Shown piece after piece: positions 1-7,653 of a DNA stretch of 64,000 nucleotides. The DNA is from Orrella dioscoreae (GTDB lineage: Bacteria > Pseudomonadota > Gammaproteobacteria > Burkholderiales > Burkholderiaceae_B). Position 1 is the first letter of the stretch, and every line of letters begins with the position of its first letter. The notes under the pieces are model-generated. The model did no database searches. It had not been told where the DNA came from and saw only the letters and a list, made by a program, of their open reading frames with translations. The position numbers and the translations under genes were made by a program. The stretch lies in assembly GCF_900089455.2 (NCBI RefSeq), contig NZ_LT907988.1, positions 1,612,001-1,676,000 of the forward strand, in the 5' to 3' direction.

Positions 1-674
1 CCGTAGCGCCGCTCCAGCCGTGTCTGCGCGGCCGACAGCACCGAACTGAACAGCAGGTAGATCAGCGCCGCCAGGACATACAGCACCAGCGGTTCATAGG
101 TGACGGCCGCGATGCGCTGGGCCTGCTGGAAGATTTCGGGCACGGTCAGCACCGCAGCCAGCGAGGTGTCCTTGACCAGCGAGATGAAGGAGTTGGCCAA
201 CGGCGGCACGGCCACGCGCGCGGCCTGCGGCAGCACCGTGCGCCGCATGGCCTGGCCGCGTGACATGCTGAGCGAATAGGCGGCTTCCCACTGGCCCTTG
301 GGGATGGATTCGATGGCCGCCCGGATCACTTCCGAGTTGTAGGCGCCCACGTTCAGCGTGAAGCCGATCAGCGCGGCGGGTAGCGGATCCAGCACGATGC
401 CCACGCTGGGCAGACCGTAGAAAATCACGAAGAGCTGCACCAGCAGCGGCGTGCCGCGGATCAGCCAGACGTAGAAGCGCACCAGCTGGACCAGTGGCCA
501 GGGGCCGAACAGCCGGATCAGCGCGACCAAGAAGGCCAGGGCCAGTCCGGCGGCGAAGGACAGGAGGGAAAGAGGAACGGTGAATTCCAGTCCTGCCTGC
601 AGCAATGGCCAGAAGGAATCTGCCATCAGCTGCAGCCAGGCCGGCACCACCGATGTCACGGTGTCGGTCGGCAT
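1..674 (-). CDS. Polar amino acid (probably cystine) ABC transporter permease, 3' end outside window
   Basis: Inner-membrane permease of a HisM/YecS-type amino acid importer. Reading the minus strand from the ATG at 674 gives an open frame to the window edge, starting MPTDTVTSVVP, with several hydrophobic segments and the family loop (EAAYSLSMSRGQAMRRTVLPQA) that docks on the ATPase. It follows the binding-protein gene by 49 bp on the same strand, so the two form one operon; the ATPase presumably lies to the left. The C-terminus is missing because of the window boundary, not because the gene is broken. Cystine as substrate is inferred from the neighbour. Confidence 0.9.
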   Translation of the reverse strand, partial: MPTDTVTSVVPAWLQLMADSFWPLLQAGLEFTVPLSLLSFAAGLALAFLVALIRLFGPWPLVQLVRFYVWLIRGTPLLVQLFVIFYGLPSVGIVLDPLPAALIGFTLNVGAYNSEVIRAAIESIPKGQWEAAYSLSMSRGQAMRRTVLPQAARVAVPPLANSFISLVKDTSLAAVLTVPEIFQQAQRIAAVTYEPLVLYVLAALIYLLFSSVLSAAQTRLERRY

Positions 675-723
675 GCGGGGCGGGCGCTACCTGCTTGGGT
701 AAGGGCTTGCGGCAGGGGAAGTC

Positions 724-1509
724 TTATTGCGTCGAGACGTCGACGCCGAAATACGTTTCCGAGATCTTCTTGTAGGTGCCGTCGGCGCGGATGTCCTTCA
801 GGGCCTTGTTGATGGCGTCGCGCAGTTCGGGGTTGTTCTTGCGCAGCAGCACGCCCGAGGCGTTCACGTCCTTGCCGGAAGCATAGGCCACGGCCTGCAC
901 CGGCGCATTCGGTTTCTGCTTCTTGAAGTCCAGGTAGGACAGCTTGTCGTTGACGGTGGCGTCCACGCGGCGCGACAGCAGCAGGTCCACCGATTCGTTG
1001 AAACCCTGCACCGGCACGATCTCGGCGCCGTAGGACTGCGCGAGCTTGCCGAAATTGCTGGTCAGCGTGTTGGCCGAGCGCTTGCCCTTCAGGTCCTCGA
1101 AGGTCTTGATGCTGGTGTTGTCGTTGCGCACCACCAGCGCGGCGGGCGAGGTGATGTAGGCGTCGGAAAAGTCGTACTTGGCCTGGCGGGCTTCGGTGAT
1201 GCCGACCTGGTTGATGACCGCGTCGTAGCGCTTCACATCCAGCCCGGCGATCAGGCCGTCCCATTTGCCTTCGACGAATTCGGCTTTCACGCCCAGGCGT
1301 TCGGCGATCGCGCGGCCGATCTCGACGTCGAAGCCGGTGAGCTTGCCGTCCTGATGGAAGCTGAAGGGGGCATAAGTGCCCTCGGTGCCGATCTTGATCA
1401 CGCCGGCCTTGCGGATATCGTTCAGGCCCGACTGGGCATGGGCCACGCCCAGGGCGGCAAGCTGAAGGAGGCCGGCGGCCAGCACGCTGCGGAAGGAAAG
1501 GGAAATCAT
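724..1509 (-). CDS. fliY: FliY/TcyJ-like periplasmic amino acid (cystine) binding protein
   Basis: A 261-residue SBP_bac_3 family binding protein for an amino acid ABC importer. It has a signal peptide (about residues 1-25, ending AHAQ), then the family opening IGTEGTYAPFSF and the GFDVEIGRAIAERLG and KWDGLIAGLD segments typical of cystine binders. The C-terminus matches the family (GTYKKISETYFG). It is transcribed before the permease. The AT-rich upstream region holds a candidate promoter. The family is clear; cystine specificity is inferred from overall resemblance to E. coli FliY and could be another small polar amino acid. Confidence 0.88.
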   Translation of the reverse strand: MISLSFRSVLAAGLLQLAALGVAHAQSGLNDIRKAGVIKIGTEGTYAPFSFHQDGKLTGFDVEIGRAIAERLGVKAEFVEGKWDGLIAGLDVKRYDAVINQVGITEARQAKYDFSDAYITSPAALVVRNDNTSIKTFEDLKGKRSANTLTSNFGKLAQSYGAEIVPVQGFNESVDLLLSRRVDATVNDKLSYLDFKKQKPNAPVQAVAYASGKDVNASGVLLRKNNPELRDAINKALKDIRADGTYKKISETYFGVDVSTQ

Positions 1510-1553
1510 CGCGAGGCTCCGAAAAGGGCGGCTGCCCGGGAAAGGATGCGCTC

Positions 1554-1582
1554 ACTGTAGCAATGGCCCATTCTGCCAACAA
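1554..1582 (-). promoter_or_regulatory. Candidate sigma70 promoter of the amino acid ABC operon
   Basis: On the minus strand TTGTTG (1582-1577), a 17-bp spacer and TACAGT (1559-1554) stand about 50 bp before the binding-protein start. The upstream 1590-1620 is unusually AT-rich for this genome, as expected for an activator-bound promoter (CysB would be the candidate for a cystine importer, but no site is proven). Confidence 0.45.
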
Positions 1583-1649
1583 CGACGATTTTCAGTTGGT
1601 TTAATTTCTATAAGTTATTAGTGAATGTGCTCGGGCGGCAGAAAAAAGC

Positions 1650-1886
1650 GAAAAAAAAGCCCATCGAAACCGATGGGCTTAAAAAGGGGCCTTGGCAGCC
1701 CCCAAGGGGAAAAACGGCTCACTGCAATAACGCTTACTGCAAGAATTCTGTACTGCGGAATACTTTAAGACCTTTGTCAGACGGCAGGTAGCGTTGTTTC
1801 GCTTGGTCACTGCATGCACCGTGTCGAGGCGTGCCGTGGACCCCTCCGTCTGGAAAACAGCGCACTGATGCTGTCGTCTAGGGTTA
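1650..1886 (-). ncRNA. Candidate independent small RNA (about 235 nt)
   Basis: A 455-bp stretch without a credible gene carries a complete transcription unit on the minus strand: a near-consensus sigma70 promoter (-10 at 1898-1893), then about 235 nt, then a strong rho-independent terminator (1680-1651). No in-frame ORF with a ribosome binding site is visible in the transcript. Complementary arms CAGACGG (near 1851) and CCGTCTG (near 1780) can close a long central hairpin, and a C/G-rich hairpin (CCCCTTGGGG) lies near 1710-1700. I do not recognise an RNA family; 6S-like architecture is possible but not shown. It could alternatively be a long leader or an unannotated small peptide gene. Confidence 0.55.
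1651..1680 (-). terminator. Rho-independent terminator of the candidate small RNA
   Basis: Perfect 10-bp stem AAGCCCATCG / CGATGGGCTT with a 4-nt loop (1657-1680), followed on the minus strand by a run of eight T. The U-tract exists only on the minus strand, so it ends leftward transcription coming from the 1.9-kb promoter or from the rlmL-like gene. Confidence 0.85.
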
Positions 1887-1921
1887 ACCCGAATTATAGG
1901 GATAACCCTTTTGGAACGCAA
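1881..1921 (-). promoter_or_regulatory. Strong sigma70 promoter with two palindromic operator-like sites
   Basis: Minus strand TTGCGT (1921-1916), 17-bp spacer, TATAAT (1898-1893). The perfect palindrome GGGTTAACCC (1881-1890) covers the expected start site and its one-mismatch copy GGGATAACCC (1899-1908) lies in the spacer, centres 18 bp apart. This is the usual geometry for a repressor binding as a pair of dimers. The regulator is unknown. Confidence 0.65.
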
Positions 1922-1965
1922 TCTTTTGGTGCGTCGCAGCGCGACGTTGCACCGTGACAACGAAT

Positions 1966-3591
1966 TCATGCACCATCTTTGTGCCGATTGCTGCCTTCGA
2001 CCAGGTCGAAGGCGAACAGGCGGCAGTCCAGCGCGCCATTGTGCACGGGCGTGCGGCGGTGGGCCTTCAGCCGCAAGGCCTGCGGGAATTTCAGGTCGCT
2101 GGTGATGACGTTCAGGTGCCAGCCGGCATAGTGGCGCTTCAGTTGCGCGGCCCACTCCGGCCACAGCGTTTCCTGCGCGTGCATGTCCAGGCGTTCGCCA
2201 TAGGGCGGATTGGTCACGATCCAGCCGCTGTCGGCGGGCGGCTGGGCCGTGCGCGCGTCACCCACCTCGAAGCGGATGGTCTCGGCCGACAGCCAGGCGC
2301 GCTCGGCGTTGCGTTGCGCGGCGGCAATGGCGGCAGGGTCGCGGTCGATGCCCACGAGCGGCGCCTCCAGCTGCGGCAGCACATTCGCCCGCGCTTCCTG
2401 GCGCAGGCGATCCCAGGCGCGGCTGTCATGGTCGCGCAGCCGCTCGAAACCGAAAGGACGCGAAATGCCGGGCGGCACGCCCAGGGCGATCCAGGCGGCT
2501 TCGATGAGGATCGTGCCGCTGCCGCAGAACGGATCCATGAGCGGCGCGGCCGGGTCCCAGCCAGCCAGCGCCAGGAGGCCGGCGGCCAGGTTCTCGCGCA
2601 ATGGGGCTTCGCCCTTGTCCAGGCGCCAGCCGCGCTTGAAGAGCGATTCGCCCGAGGTGTCCAGGTAGAGCGTGGCGGTCTCGGCGGTCAGGAAGAGATG
2701 CACGCGCGCGTCGGGGCGCACGGTGTCGATGCTGGGACGCTCGCCTTCGCGGTCACGCAGGCGGTCGCAGATGCCGTCCTTGGCGCGCAGGTTGCAGAAC
2801 TGCAGGCTCTTCATGGGGCTGCGGATGGCCGAGGTGTCCACGCGCAGCGTGTGCTCGGGCCCGAACCAGCGTTCCCAGGGCGTGGCGCGAGCCAGTTCCA
2901 GGATGTCGTCCTCGTGCTGGATCGGCGCGTGCGCCACCTGCACCAGCACGCGCGTGGCCAGGCGCGAATACAGGTTGGCGCGTTCGACGCCGGTCCAGTC
3001 CGCGGTGAAGCGGGCGCCGGCGCGGTCCGCCTGCGCATCCTCGAAGCCCAGGGCCTGCAGCTCGATGGTCAGCGCCTCTTCCATGCCTTGGGGGCAGGGA
3101 GCGAAGACGGTGTAGCGCTCGCTGTCGTCGCGGGCACGAACGGCGGCGTGCGCACGCGGTGCCGGGCGCGGCGCCGGCCGGGCGTCCTGGGTTGCCTCGT
3201 CTTCCAGGAGGTCATCCCAGGACGCGGCAACGGGCGCATCGTCGTGCACCCGGGCGGGACGGGGGCCGGCACCCGTCCCGCCAGCAGGGCGCGTGTCGCG
3301 GCGCGTTTCGCGCTGTCCGTCACGCTGCATGTTGCGCAGCGGCCTGCCGCCTTCGCGCGGCGCGCGCGTGGGGGGGCCGGCGGAAGCGGCGTCGCTGCGG
3401 CGCGGGGCGGGCGTGTCGTCCGCGCGCCGTGCCGATGACTGTTCCTTCACGCGCACCTGCTGCGCGACCTGGCGCGCGCGCGCGCCGGTCCGCTTGCGCG
3501 GGCCGTCATCGTCGCTGGCCGGGGTGGCGCTGCGTTTGACGGTTTTCAGCGACAGCGTTTTGCGCGGAGGATCCGCATCTTGGGAGGACAT
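1966..3591 (-). CDS. rlmL: THUMP-domain 23S rRNA guanine-N2 methyltransferase (RlmL N-terminal-half type)
   Basis: A 541-residue SAM-dependent rRNA methyltransferase. The first 150 residues are low-complexity, rich in Arg/Ala/Pro, and look disordered. Then comes a THUMP region (from about 160, YTVFAPCPQGMEEALTIELQ), the FCGSG SAM-pocket motif and the catalytic IVTNPPYGERL motif, typical of enzymes making m2G2445 in 23S rRNA. It is shorter than E. coli RlmKL (about 700 residues) because the second (RlmK) methyltransferase domain is absent, as is common in Burkholderiales. It precedes the small RNA on the same strand. Family certain; exact target base inferred. Confidence 0.9.
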   Translation of the reverse strand: MSSQDADPPRKTLSLKTVKRSATPASDDDGPRKRTGARARQVAQQVRVKEQSSARRADDTPAPRRSDAASAGPPTRAPREGGRPLRNMQRDGQRETRRDTRPAGGTGAGPRPARVHDDAPVAASWDDLLEDEATQDARPAPRPAPRAHAAVRARDDSERYTVFAPCPQGMEEALTIELQALGFEDAQADRAGARFTADWTGVERANLYSRLATRVLVQVAHAPIQHEDDILELARATPWERWFGPEHTLRVDTSAIRSPMKSLQFCNLRAKDGICDRLRDREGERPSIDTVRPDARVHLFLTAETATLYLDTSGESLFKRGWRLDKGEAPLRENLAAGLLALAGWDPAAPLMDPFCGSGTILIEAAWIALGVPPGISRPFGFERLRDHDSRAWDRLRQEARANVLPQLEAPLVGIDRDPAAIAAAQRNAERAWLSAETIRFEVGDARTAQPPADSGWIVTNPPYGERLDMHAQETLWPEWAAQLKRHYAGWHLNVITSDLKFPQALRLKAHRRTPVHNGALDCRLFAFDLVEGSNRHKDGA

Positions 3592-3643
3592 GGGCAGGAC
3601 TCGAAAAAATGACGAACCGCGCGCGCGGTCCGGACAGAATCAA

Positions 3644-4066
3644 TCAGAACGGCTTGACGACCACGAGCGCCACGATGGCCAGCAACAGCAGGACCGGCAA
3701 CTCGTTGAACCAGCGGTAGAAAACATGCGAACGGGTGTTGGCGCCGCGCTCGAACTTGCGCAGCAGCACGCCACAGCCGTGGTGATAGCCGATCAGCACC
3801 AGAACCAGCGTGAGCTTGGCGTGCATCCAGCCATTGCCAGCGCCCATGCCGATGCCATAGCCGGCAAACAGCCACAGGCCGAACAGCACGGCCGGAATCG
3901 CCAGGATCGTGGTGAAGCGATAGAGGCGGCGGGCCATGCCCAGCAAACAGGACTGCACCGCCGGGTCGCCCTGCTGCGCCAGGTTCACGAAGATGCGCGG
4001 CAGATAGAACAGGCCGGCGAACCAGGACGTCACGAAGACGATGTGCAGCGTTTTGACCCAGAACAT
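3644..4066 (-). CDS. HemJ-like (CopD/UPF0093 family) membrane protein
   Basis: A 140-residue protein with four predicted membrane helices. The N-terminal MFWVKTLHIVFVTSWFAGLF followed by YLPRIFV and the later GWMHAKLTLVL and LRKFERG motifs match the HemJ family, which performs protoporphyrinogen IX oxidation in bacteria lacking HemG/HemY. Conserved His8, Arg24 and the Lys in HAKL are present. Older annotations call such proteins CopD-like. The haem role is inferred from family; nothing else nearby is a haem gene. Confidence 0.8.
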   Translation of the reverse strand: MFWVKTLHIVFVTSWFAGLFYLPRIFVNLAQQGDPAVQSCLLGMARRLYRFTTILAIPAVLFGLWLFAGYGIGMGAGNGWMHAKLTLVLVLIGYHHGCGVLLRKFERGANTRSHVFYRWFNELPVLLLLAIVALVVVKPF

Positions 4067-4170
4067 GGCGGTCCTTCGATATCAGCTAGGCGAAGCCCGG
4101 ATTGTAGAGCGTCGCCAGGACCGAGGTCCGCCTGCGTGCGCCGCGCCGGCGTGGCGCGGCATCCGGCGCG

Positions 4171-4989
4171 TCAGGCCGGCTGGGGCGTGGCGCCCACGAT
4201 GCGTCCGCTGATGCGGGCGGCATTGGCGAAATGGGCCTCGAAGGTGTCGCCGACGGCCACCGGATGGATGCCGGTGCTGGCGCCGGTCGAGATCCAGTCG
4301 CCCGCCTTCAGGGCGATGCGGCGGTCCGCCAGGGTGTTGATGAGGAACAGCAGCGCCGAGACCGGGCCGCCGGGGATGCGGGCCGCGTCGCCGGCGCCCG
4401 CTTCCTGGCCGTTGATGGAAATGCGGGTCGTCCAGTTTTCCAGCGGCTGCGAGAAGAAATCCTTCAGCTCGTCGCCGACCACCAGCCCGGCGTTGTTGCC
4501 GAAATCACTGATGACGGCGCCAGGCCCCAGCGGGCTCAGGTTCTTCAGCGGGCTGCCGGCCAGTTCGATGGCGGCGTGCACGCCGCCCACGTAGTCGCCG
4601 ATCTCGGCAGGGCGTTCGAAGTGCATGCCGACCGGCACCGGCTTGGCGATGCGGATGGCGAACTCCACTTCCACGGCGGCATAGCCGCCTTCCACCACGG
4701 GCACCTGGGCGCTGTCGGTCTGCCAGACGTTGCCGGCCAGCACGGGACCGACCAGGCGCTCGGCGGGGAATTGTTCACGCCATTGCGGCTGCACCGCGGC
4801 CACTTTCCAGCCGCCGACGGGGCCGGGCCAGGCGGCCAGCGCCACGTCCTGGATGTGGTACGCGGCCGCCAGCGTGGCCGGCGTCACGTCACCGGGATAG
4901 GCGGCCAGGGCGGTGGCACTGAGGCGGCCCTGGCGGAAGGCTGCGGCGATCTGTTCGGCGGTGAGCGGATTGCGGGCGTCGGCGGTCAT
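4171..4989 (-). CDS. 2-keto-4-pentenoate hydratase / FAH-superfamily protein
   Basis: A 272-residue member of the MhpD/fumarylacetoacetate hydrolase superfamily, which hydrates or decarboxylates 2-oxo-acids in catabolic pathways. The GGWKVAA segment, the acidic metal-ligand region (EVEFAIRIAKPVP) and the closing GDWISTGASTGIHPV segment fit the family. I chose MTADARNPL at 4989; an upstream ATG at 5079 adds 30 residues of implausible composition overlapping the next gene. No catabolic genes surround it, so the substrate is unknown. Confidence 0.8.
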   Translation of the reverse strand: MTADARNPLTAEQIAAAFRQGRLSATALAAYPGDVTPATLAAAYHIQDVALAAWPGPVGGWKVAAVQPQWREQFPAERLVGPVLAGNVWQTDSAQVPVVEGGYAAVEVEFAIRIAKPVPVGMHFERPAEIGDYVGGVHAAIELAGSPLKNLSPLGPGAVISDFGNNAGLVVGDELKDFFSQPLENWTTRISINGQEAGAGDAARIPGGPVSALLFLINTLADRRIALKAGDWISTGASTGIHPVAVGDTFEAHFANAARISGRIVGATPQPA

Positions 4990-5053
4990 GGAGGCGGCTT
5001 GTCTCGTCGGTTGTAGTGGAGGGGCGTAGCAGCAGCGTGGCGCCAGGGCATTG

Positions 5054-5443
5054 TTACACAGGGCCGCGCGCCTCGCCACGCTGGCGCCGGACGCGCCGCC
5101 AGAGCCAGCCGTACAGCACCGCGTTCAGCGTGACGACGCCCACGCCCAGGCCCACCTGCACGGTGCGCGTCAGGCCTTGCGGATAGATCGCGGCCAGCAG
5201 GTAGTGTTCGATGAATCCGCCCGAGTATCCGGCCTGGCCCGCCTGCGCACGCAGGTCGTTCTCCAGCGGCGTGAGCGGACAGATCCAGCCCGTCAGCATG
5301 GCCAGGGCGCCCCATGTCAGCGCGGGCAGGTGCAGCCAGGCCAGCCGGGGGCGCCACGGCAGGAGCAGCGCGCCCGCGATCACGAAGGCAATGAAAAGCC
5401 CGTGCAGGATGAGGACGAGATCGGCCAGGGTCTTGTAGAGCAT
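5054..5443 (-). CDS. DUF2784-family membrane protein
   Basis: A 129-residue protein with about four transmembrane segments starting MLYKTLADLVLILHGLF. The conserved core (WGALAMLTGWICPLTPLEN followed by YSGGFIEHYLLAAIYP) is diagnostic for DUF2784. Function unknown. The frame is open upstream to 5785 but the upstream translation is Arg-rich and is the shadow of the next gene, so the ATG at 5443 is preferred. It follows the 97-residue membrane protein by 17 bp. Confidence 0.85.
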   Translation of the reverse strand: MLYKTLADLVLILHGLFIAFVIAGALLLPWRPRLAWLHLPALTWGALAMLTGWICPLTPLENDLRAQAGQAGYSGGFIEHYLLAAIYPQGLTRTVQVGLGVGVVTLNAVLYGWLWRRVRRQRGEARGPV

Positions 5444-5460
5444 GGCGTGCCCGGCAGCGC

Positions 5461-5754
5461 TCAGCCGATGAGCGCGCTCAGGACCAGCAGCGCCAGCAGG
5501 GCCCAGACGATGCCGGCCACGATGCCGCGCGCGGCGAAGGCGCGCAGCGCCGCCAGCAGCATGGCCACGCCCAGCGCCAGCAGCGCGAAATTGAAGAGGC
5601 TGGGCTGCATGCCCATGGCAGCGGCCACGCCCGCCGAGAAGTCGCTGATAGCTTCCGCCAGTCCGCCGAAGACGAAGCGCAGGGCGTCGACGATCAGCCG
5701 GATCAGTCCGCCGAGCAACTCGCCCAGCCATTGGAAAGTGCCTTCTGATTGCAT
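5461..5754 (-). CDS. Small hydrophobic membrane protein, function unknown
   Basis: A 97-residue protein with an amphipathic N-terminus and two or three hydrophobic stretches (residues about 10-35 and 50-97). No family recognised. It sits directly upstream of the DUF2784 gene on the same strand. No clear Shine-Dalgarno sequence precedes the ATG, which lowers confidence in the exact start. Confidence 0.6.
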   Translation of the reverse strand: MQSEGTFQWLGELLGGLIRLIVDALRFVFGGLAEAISDFSAGVAAAMGMQPSLFNFALLALGVAMLLAALRAFAARGIVAGIVWALLALLVLSALIG

Positions 5755-5898
5755 GAGGGAAAGGAGGAGTTGCGTTGCGGGCCATCTTACCTGCGCGGCC
5801 TGCCGCCGCCGCGCCGTGCGTGCCGGCTGTTGTAACCAGACGCTAGTCCCACGGCCTTATTCGCGCGCGCGGCCGGCTGGGAGTACAATGACCGATCT

Positions 5899-6261
5899 GG
5901 GGCCGATCCGGATTCGACGTGGGTCGCGAAACAGAGCAGGGCATGCCGAGCCCCAGTACGCTCGTAAAACCACTGGAAACAAACAAACGCCAACGACGAG
6001 CGTTTCGCTCTCGCCGCTTAAGCGGTGAGCCGTTGCACTGACTTGTCCCTGGGTCAGGTGGGGTAACACCCACAGCAACGTTATTCACAGGGAATCGGGT
6101 CTGGCCGGGTCACACGGTCAGGCTTTAAAACGATGTGAATCGCTCCGGTCCGGCCTGTCGGTTGGCTAAGTCCGGGGTTAAAACGAAATAAATCGACTAC
6201 GCATGTAGAACTGCCTGCAGAGGGCTCGCGGACGGGGGTTCAATTCCCCCCGGCTCCACCA
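5899..6261 (+). ncRNA. ssrA: Transfer-messenger RNA (tmRNA, ssrA)
   Basis: tmRNA rescues stalled ribosomes. The 5' end GGGGCCGATCCGGATTCGAC and the 3' tRNA-like end (GGGGGTTCAATTCCCCC, then the acceptor strand and CCA at 6259-6261) are canonical. The tag reading frame starts at GCC 5989 and encodes ANDERFALAA, ending at TAA 6019-6021; this tag is typical of Bordetella/Achromobacter. A -10 element TACAAT (5884-5889) stands 10 bp upstream, without a good -35. A terminator follows at 6289. Confidence 0.98.
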
Positions 6262-6288
6262 GAACACCCTCCAATTGGTGCCCAGCAA

Positions 6289-6324
6289 ATGGCCAGTCCC
6301 CCGGGACTGGCCATTTTCTTTTTC
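6289..6324 (+). terminator. Rho-independent terminator of ssrA
   Basis: A 12-bp perfect stem (ATGGCCAGTCCC, 2-nt loop, GGGACTGGCCAT; 6289-6314) followed by TTTCTTTTTC on the plus strand, 28 bp after the tmRNA end. Confidence 0.9.
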
Positions 6325-6338
6325 CCGCGGCGCAAGGC

Positions 6339-6731
6339 TCAGCTTTGCCGCAGCATGCGCAGATCCGTCACGGCAAAACCATAACCGGAGAAATACGCGC
6401 CAGCCTCTTCGAGTTCGTCTTCATCGACGGCGAACCGCAGCGAGTTGCCCGAGTCGTGCCAGAGATCGATGAGCAGGCTGCCGTCCGCCAACCTGACCTG
6501 GACGGCCTCGGGCGTGAAGCGGCCTGTGACGTGGGTGAAGCCTTCGGTCTCGACGACCAGCACGCCCTCCGCGTAGGCCAGCACGGCGAGGCCGAGCCGA
6601 AGCCGATTGTCGGCCGCGCCCAGCGGCGTGTTGCGCAGCCGATCGAGGATGCCGACCGGCGTGCGGGGCGCGTCTTCCGGCGGCAGTGGCGAAGGGGATG
6701 AACGCGGATCCGCTTGAGACGTTTTTTTCAT
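6339..6731 (-). CDS. Hypothetical protein, 130 residues
   Basis: Starting at MKKTSQADPR (6731) this gives a Pro/Ser-rich N-terminus, then a compact beta-rich half (GLAVLAYAEGVLVVET, TGRFTPEAVQVRLADGS) and an acidic segment (VDEDELEEAGAYFSGYG). No family recognised. The frame extends upstream to 6845, but that part does not look like protein and would run through the lux-type box at 6799, so the shorter form is preferred. The box lies about 75 bp upstream, so it may belong to the quorum-sensing regulon. No clear Shine-Dalgarno site. Confidence 0.6.
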   Translation of the reverse strand: MKKTSQADPRSSPSPLPPEDAPRTPVGILDRLRNTPLGAADNRLRLGLAVLAYAEGVLVVETEGFTHVTGRFTPEAVQVRLADGSLLIDLWHDSGNSLRFAVDEDELEEAGAYFSGYGFAVTDLRMLRQS

Positions 6732-6797
6732 TGGCGGCGGGCCGGTCGATTGAAGGTCAAAGCATCGTAGCACCAGGCATGCACGCTGTGTGCAAAT

Positions 6798-6815
6798 CCT
6801 GCCAAAGTTGGCAGG
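6798..6815 (-). promoter_or_regulatory. lux/las-type box E (palindromic)
   Basis: CCTGCCAA, 2-nt centre, TTGGCAGG: a perfectly symmetric 18-bp element that fits CT-N12-AG and closely resembles Pseudomonas las/rhl boxes. It lies between the thioesterase gene end and the 130-residue hypothetical gene. Unlike the other four boxes it has no clean hexamers at the same spacing on either strand, so direct control of the hypothetical gene is only suggested. Confidence 0.55.
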
Positions 6816-6858
6816 GACTGTCATGCCGGCCGTGCGCGACCTCAATGCCGGCGCCGCC

Positions 6859-7653
6859 TCATCCGCGCTGCGTGGAGAGGAAGGCGTTCAGGGCCTCGAC
6901 GACTTCGGCTTCATGCTCGACGAAGAAGAAGTGGCCGCCGGCGAAGCCGCGCAGTTGGCAATCCGCCTGGGTTTCCTCGCGCCAGTCCGAGGCCTTGCGT
7001 GCGTCGACCGTCTGGTCTTCCTCCCCGTGGAACACCAGGATGGGGACGTCCAGTTGCGCCGGTCCGGGATAGACATAGGACTCGACGACCTCGAAATCGG
7101 CCTGGACGGTGGGCAGCACGAAGTCCAGCAGTTCCTCGTCCTCGATCATGTGCAGGAAGGTGTCGCCGTAGCGGCGCAGCGCGTTGACCAGGTCCTGCCT
7201 GCCCGAGATGACGACGGAGTTGCCGCGTTGGCCGGGCCAGTACCTGGGGGCGACACACGCGGAGACCACCAGCGCCTGGATGTCCAGCGCCTGGCGGCCG
7301 GCGCGCGCAAGCTGGCGCCAGTGGCGCGCCGCTTCATAGGCGAGGATGCCGCCCAGGCTGTGGCCCCAGAACAAGGCGGGGCGGTCGAGGTGTTGCGCTT
7401 GCTGGGCCACGAGTTCGGCCAGGGCATCCCCGATATGGCGCAGGGGCGCCTCCGACCAGCGGGTGCCGCGTCCCGGCATCTGCAGGCCCAGCACCGACCA
7501 CTGCGGCGGCAGGTGCTCGATCCAGCGCAGGAAGGACTGCGCGCTGCCGCCGGCGTAGGGAAAGAGGAAGAGGGTGGCCGCGGCATTCTCCACCGGGCGC
7601 AGCGGTGCCCAGCACGAGGCTTCCGTGGTGGGGCAGGCATGGGCCGGCATCAT
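6859..7653 (-). CDS. Type II (editing) thioesterase
   Basis: A 264-residue alpha/beta hydrolase of the GrsT/RifR family that removes wrong acyl groups from NRPS carrier domains. Motifs: FPYAGGSAQSF near the N-terminus, the nucleophile elbow GHSLGGILAYEAAR, the Asp region (VFHGEEDQTVDA) and the catalytic His in GGHFFFVEH. It is the last gene of the NRPS operon and its start overlaps the reductase stop (ATGA). The NRPS lacks its own thioesterase domain, so this could also act in release. Confidence 0.92.
   Translation of the reverse strand: MMPAHACPTTEASCWAPLRPVENAAATLFLFPYAGGSAQSFLRWIEHLPPQWSVLGLQMPGRGTRWSEAPLRHIGDALAELVAQQAQHLDRPALFWGHSLGGILAYEAARHWRQLARAGRQALDIQALVVSACVAPRYWPGQRGNSVVISGRQDLVNALRRYGDTFLHMIEDEELLDFVLPTVQADFEVVESYVYPGPAQLDVPILVFHGEEDQTVDARKASDWREETQADCQLRGFAGGHFFFVEHEAEVVEALNAFLSTQRG

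Noticed and set aside
1679-2164. 161-residue ORF overlapping the small RNA and rlmL end
   Set aside because: No RBS or protein-like composition; it crosses the end of rlmL and contains the promoter of the small RNA.
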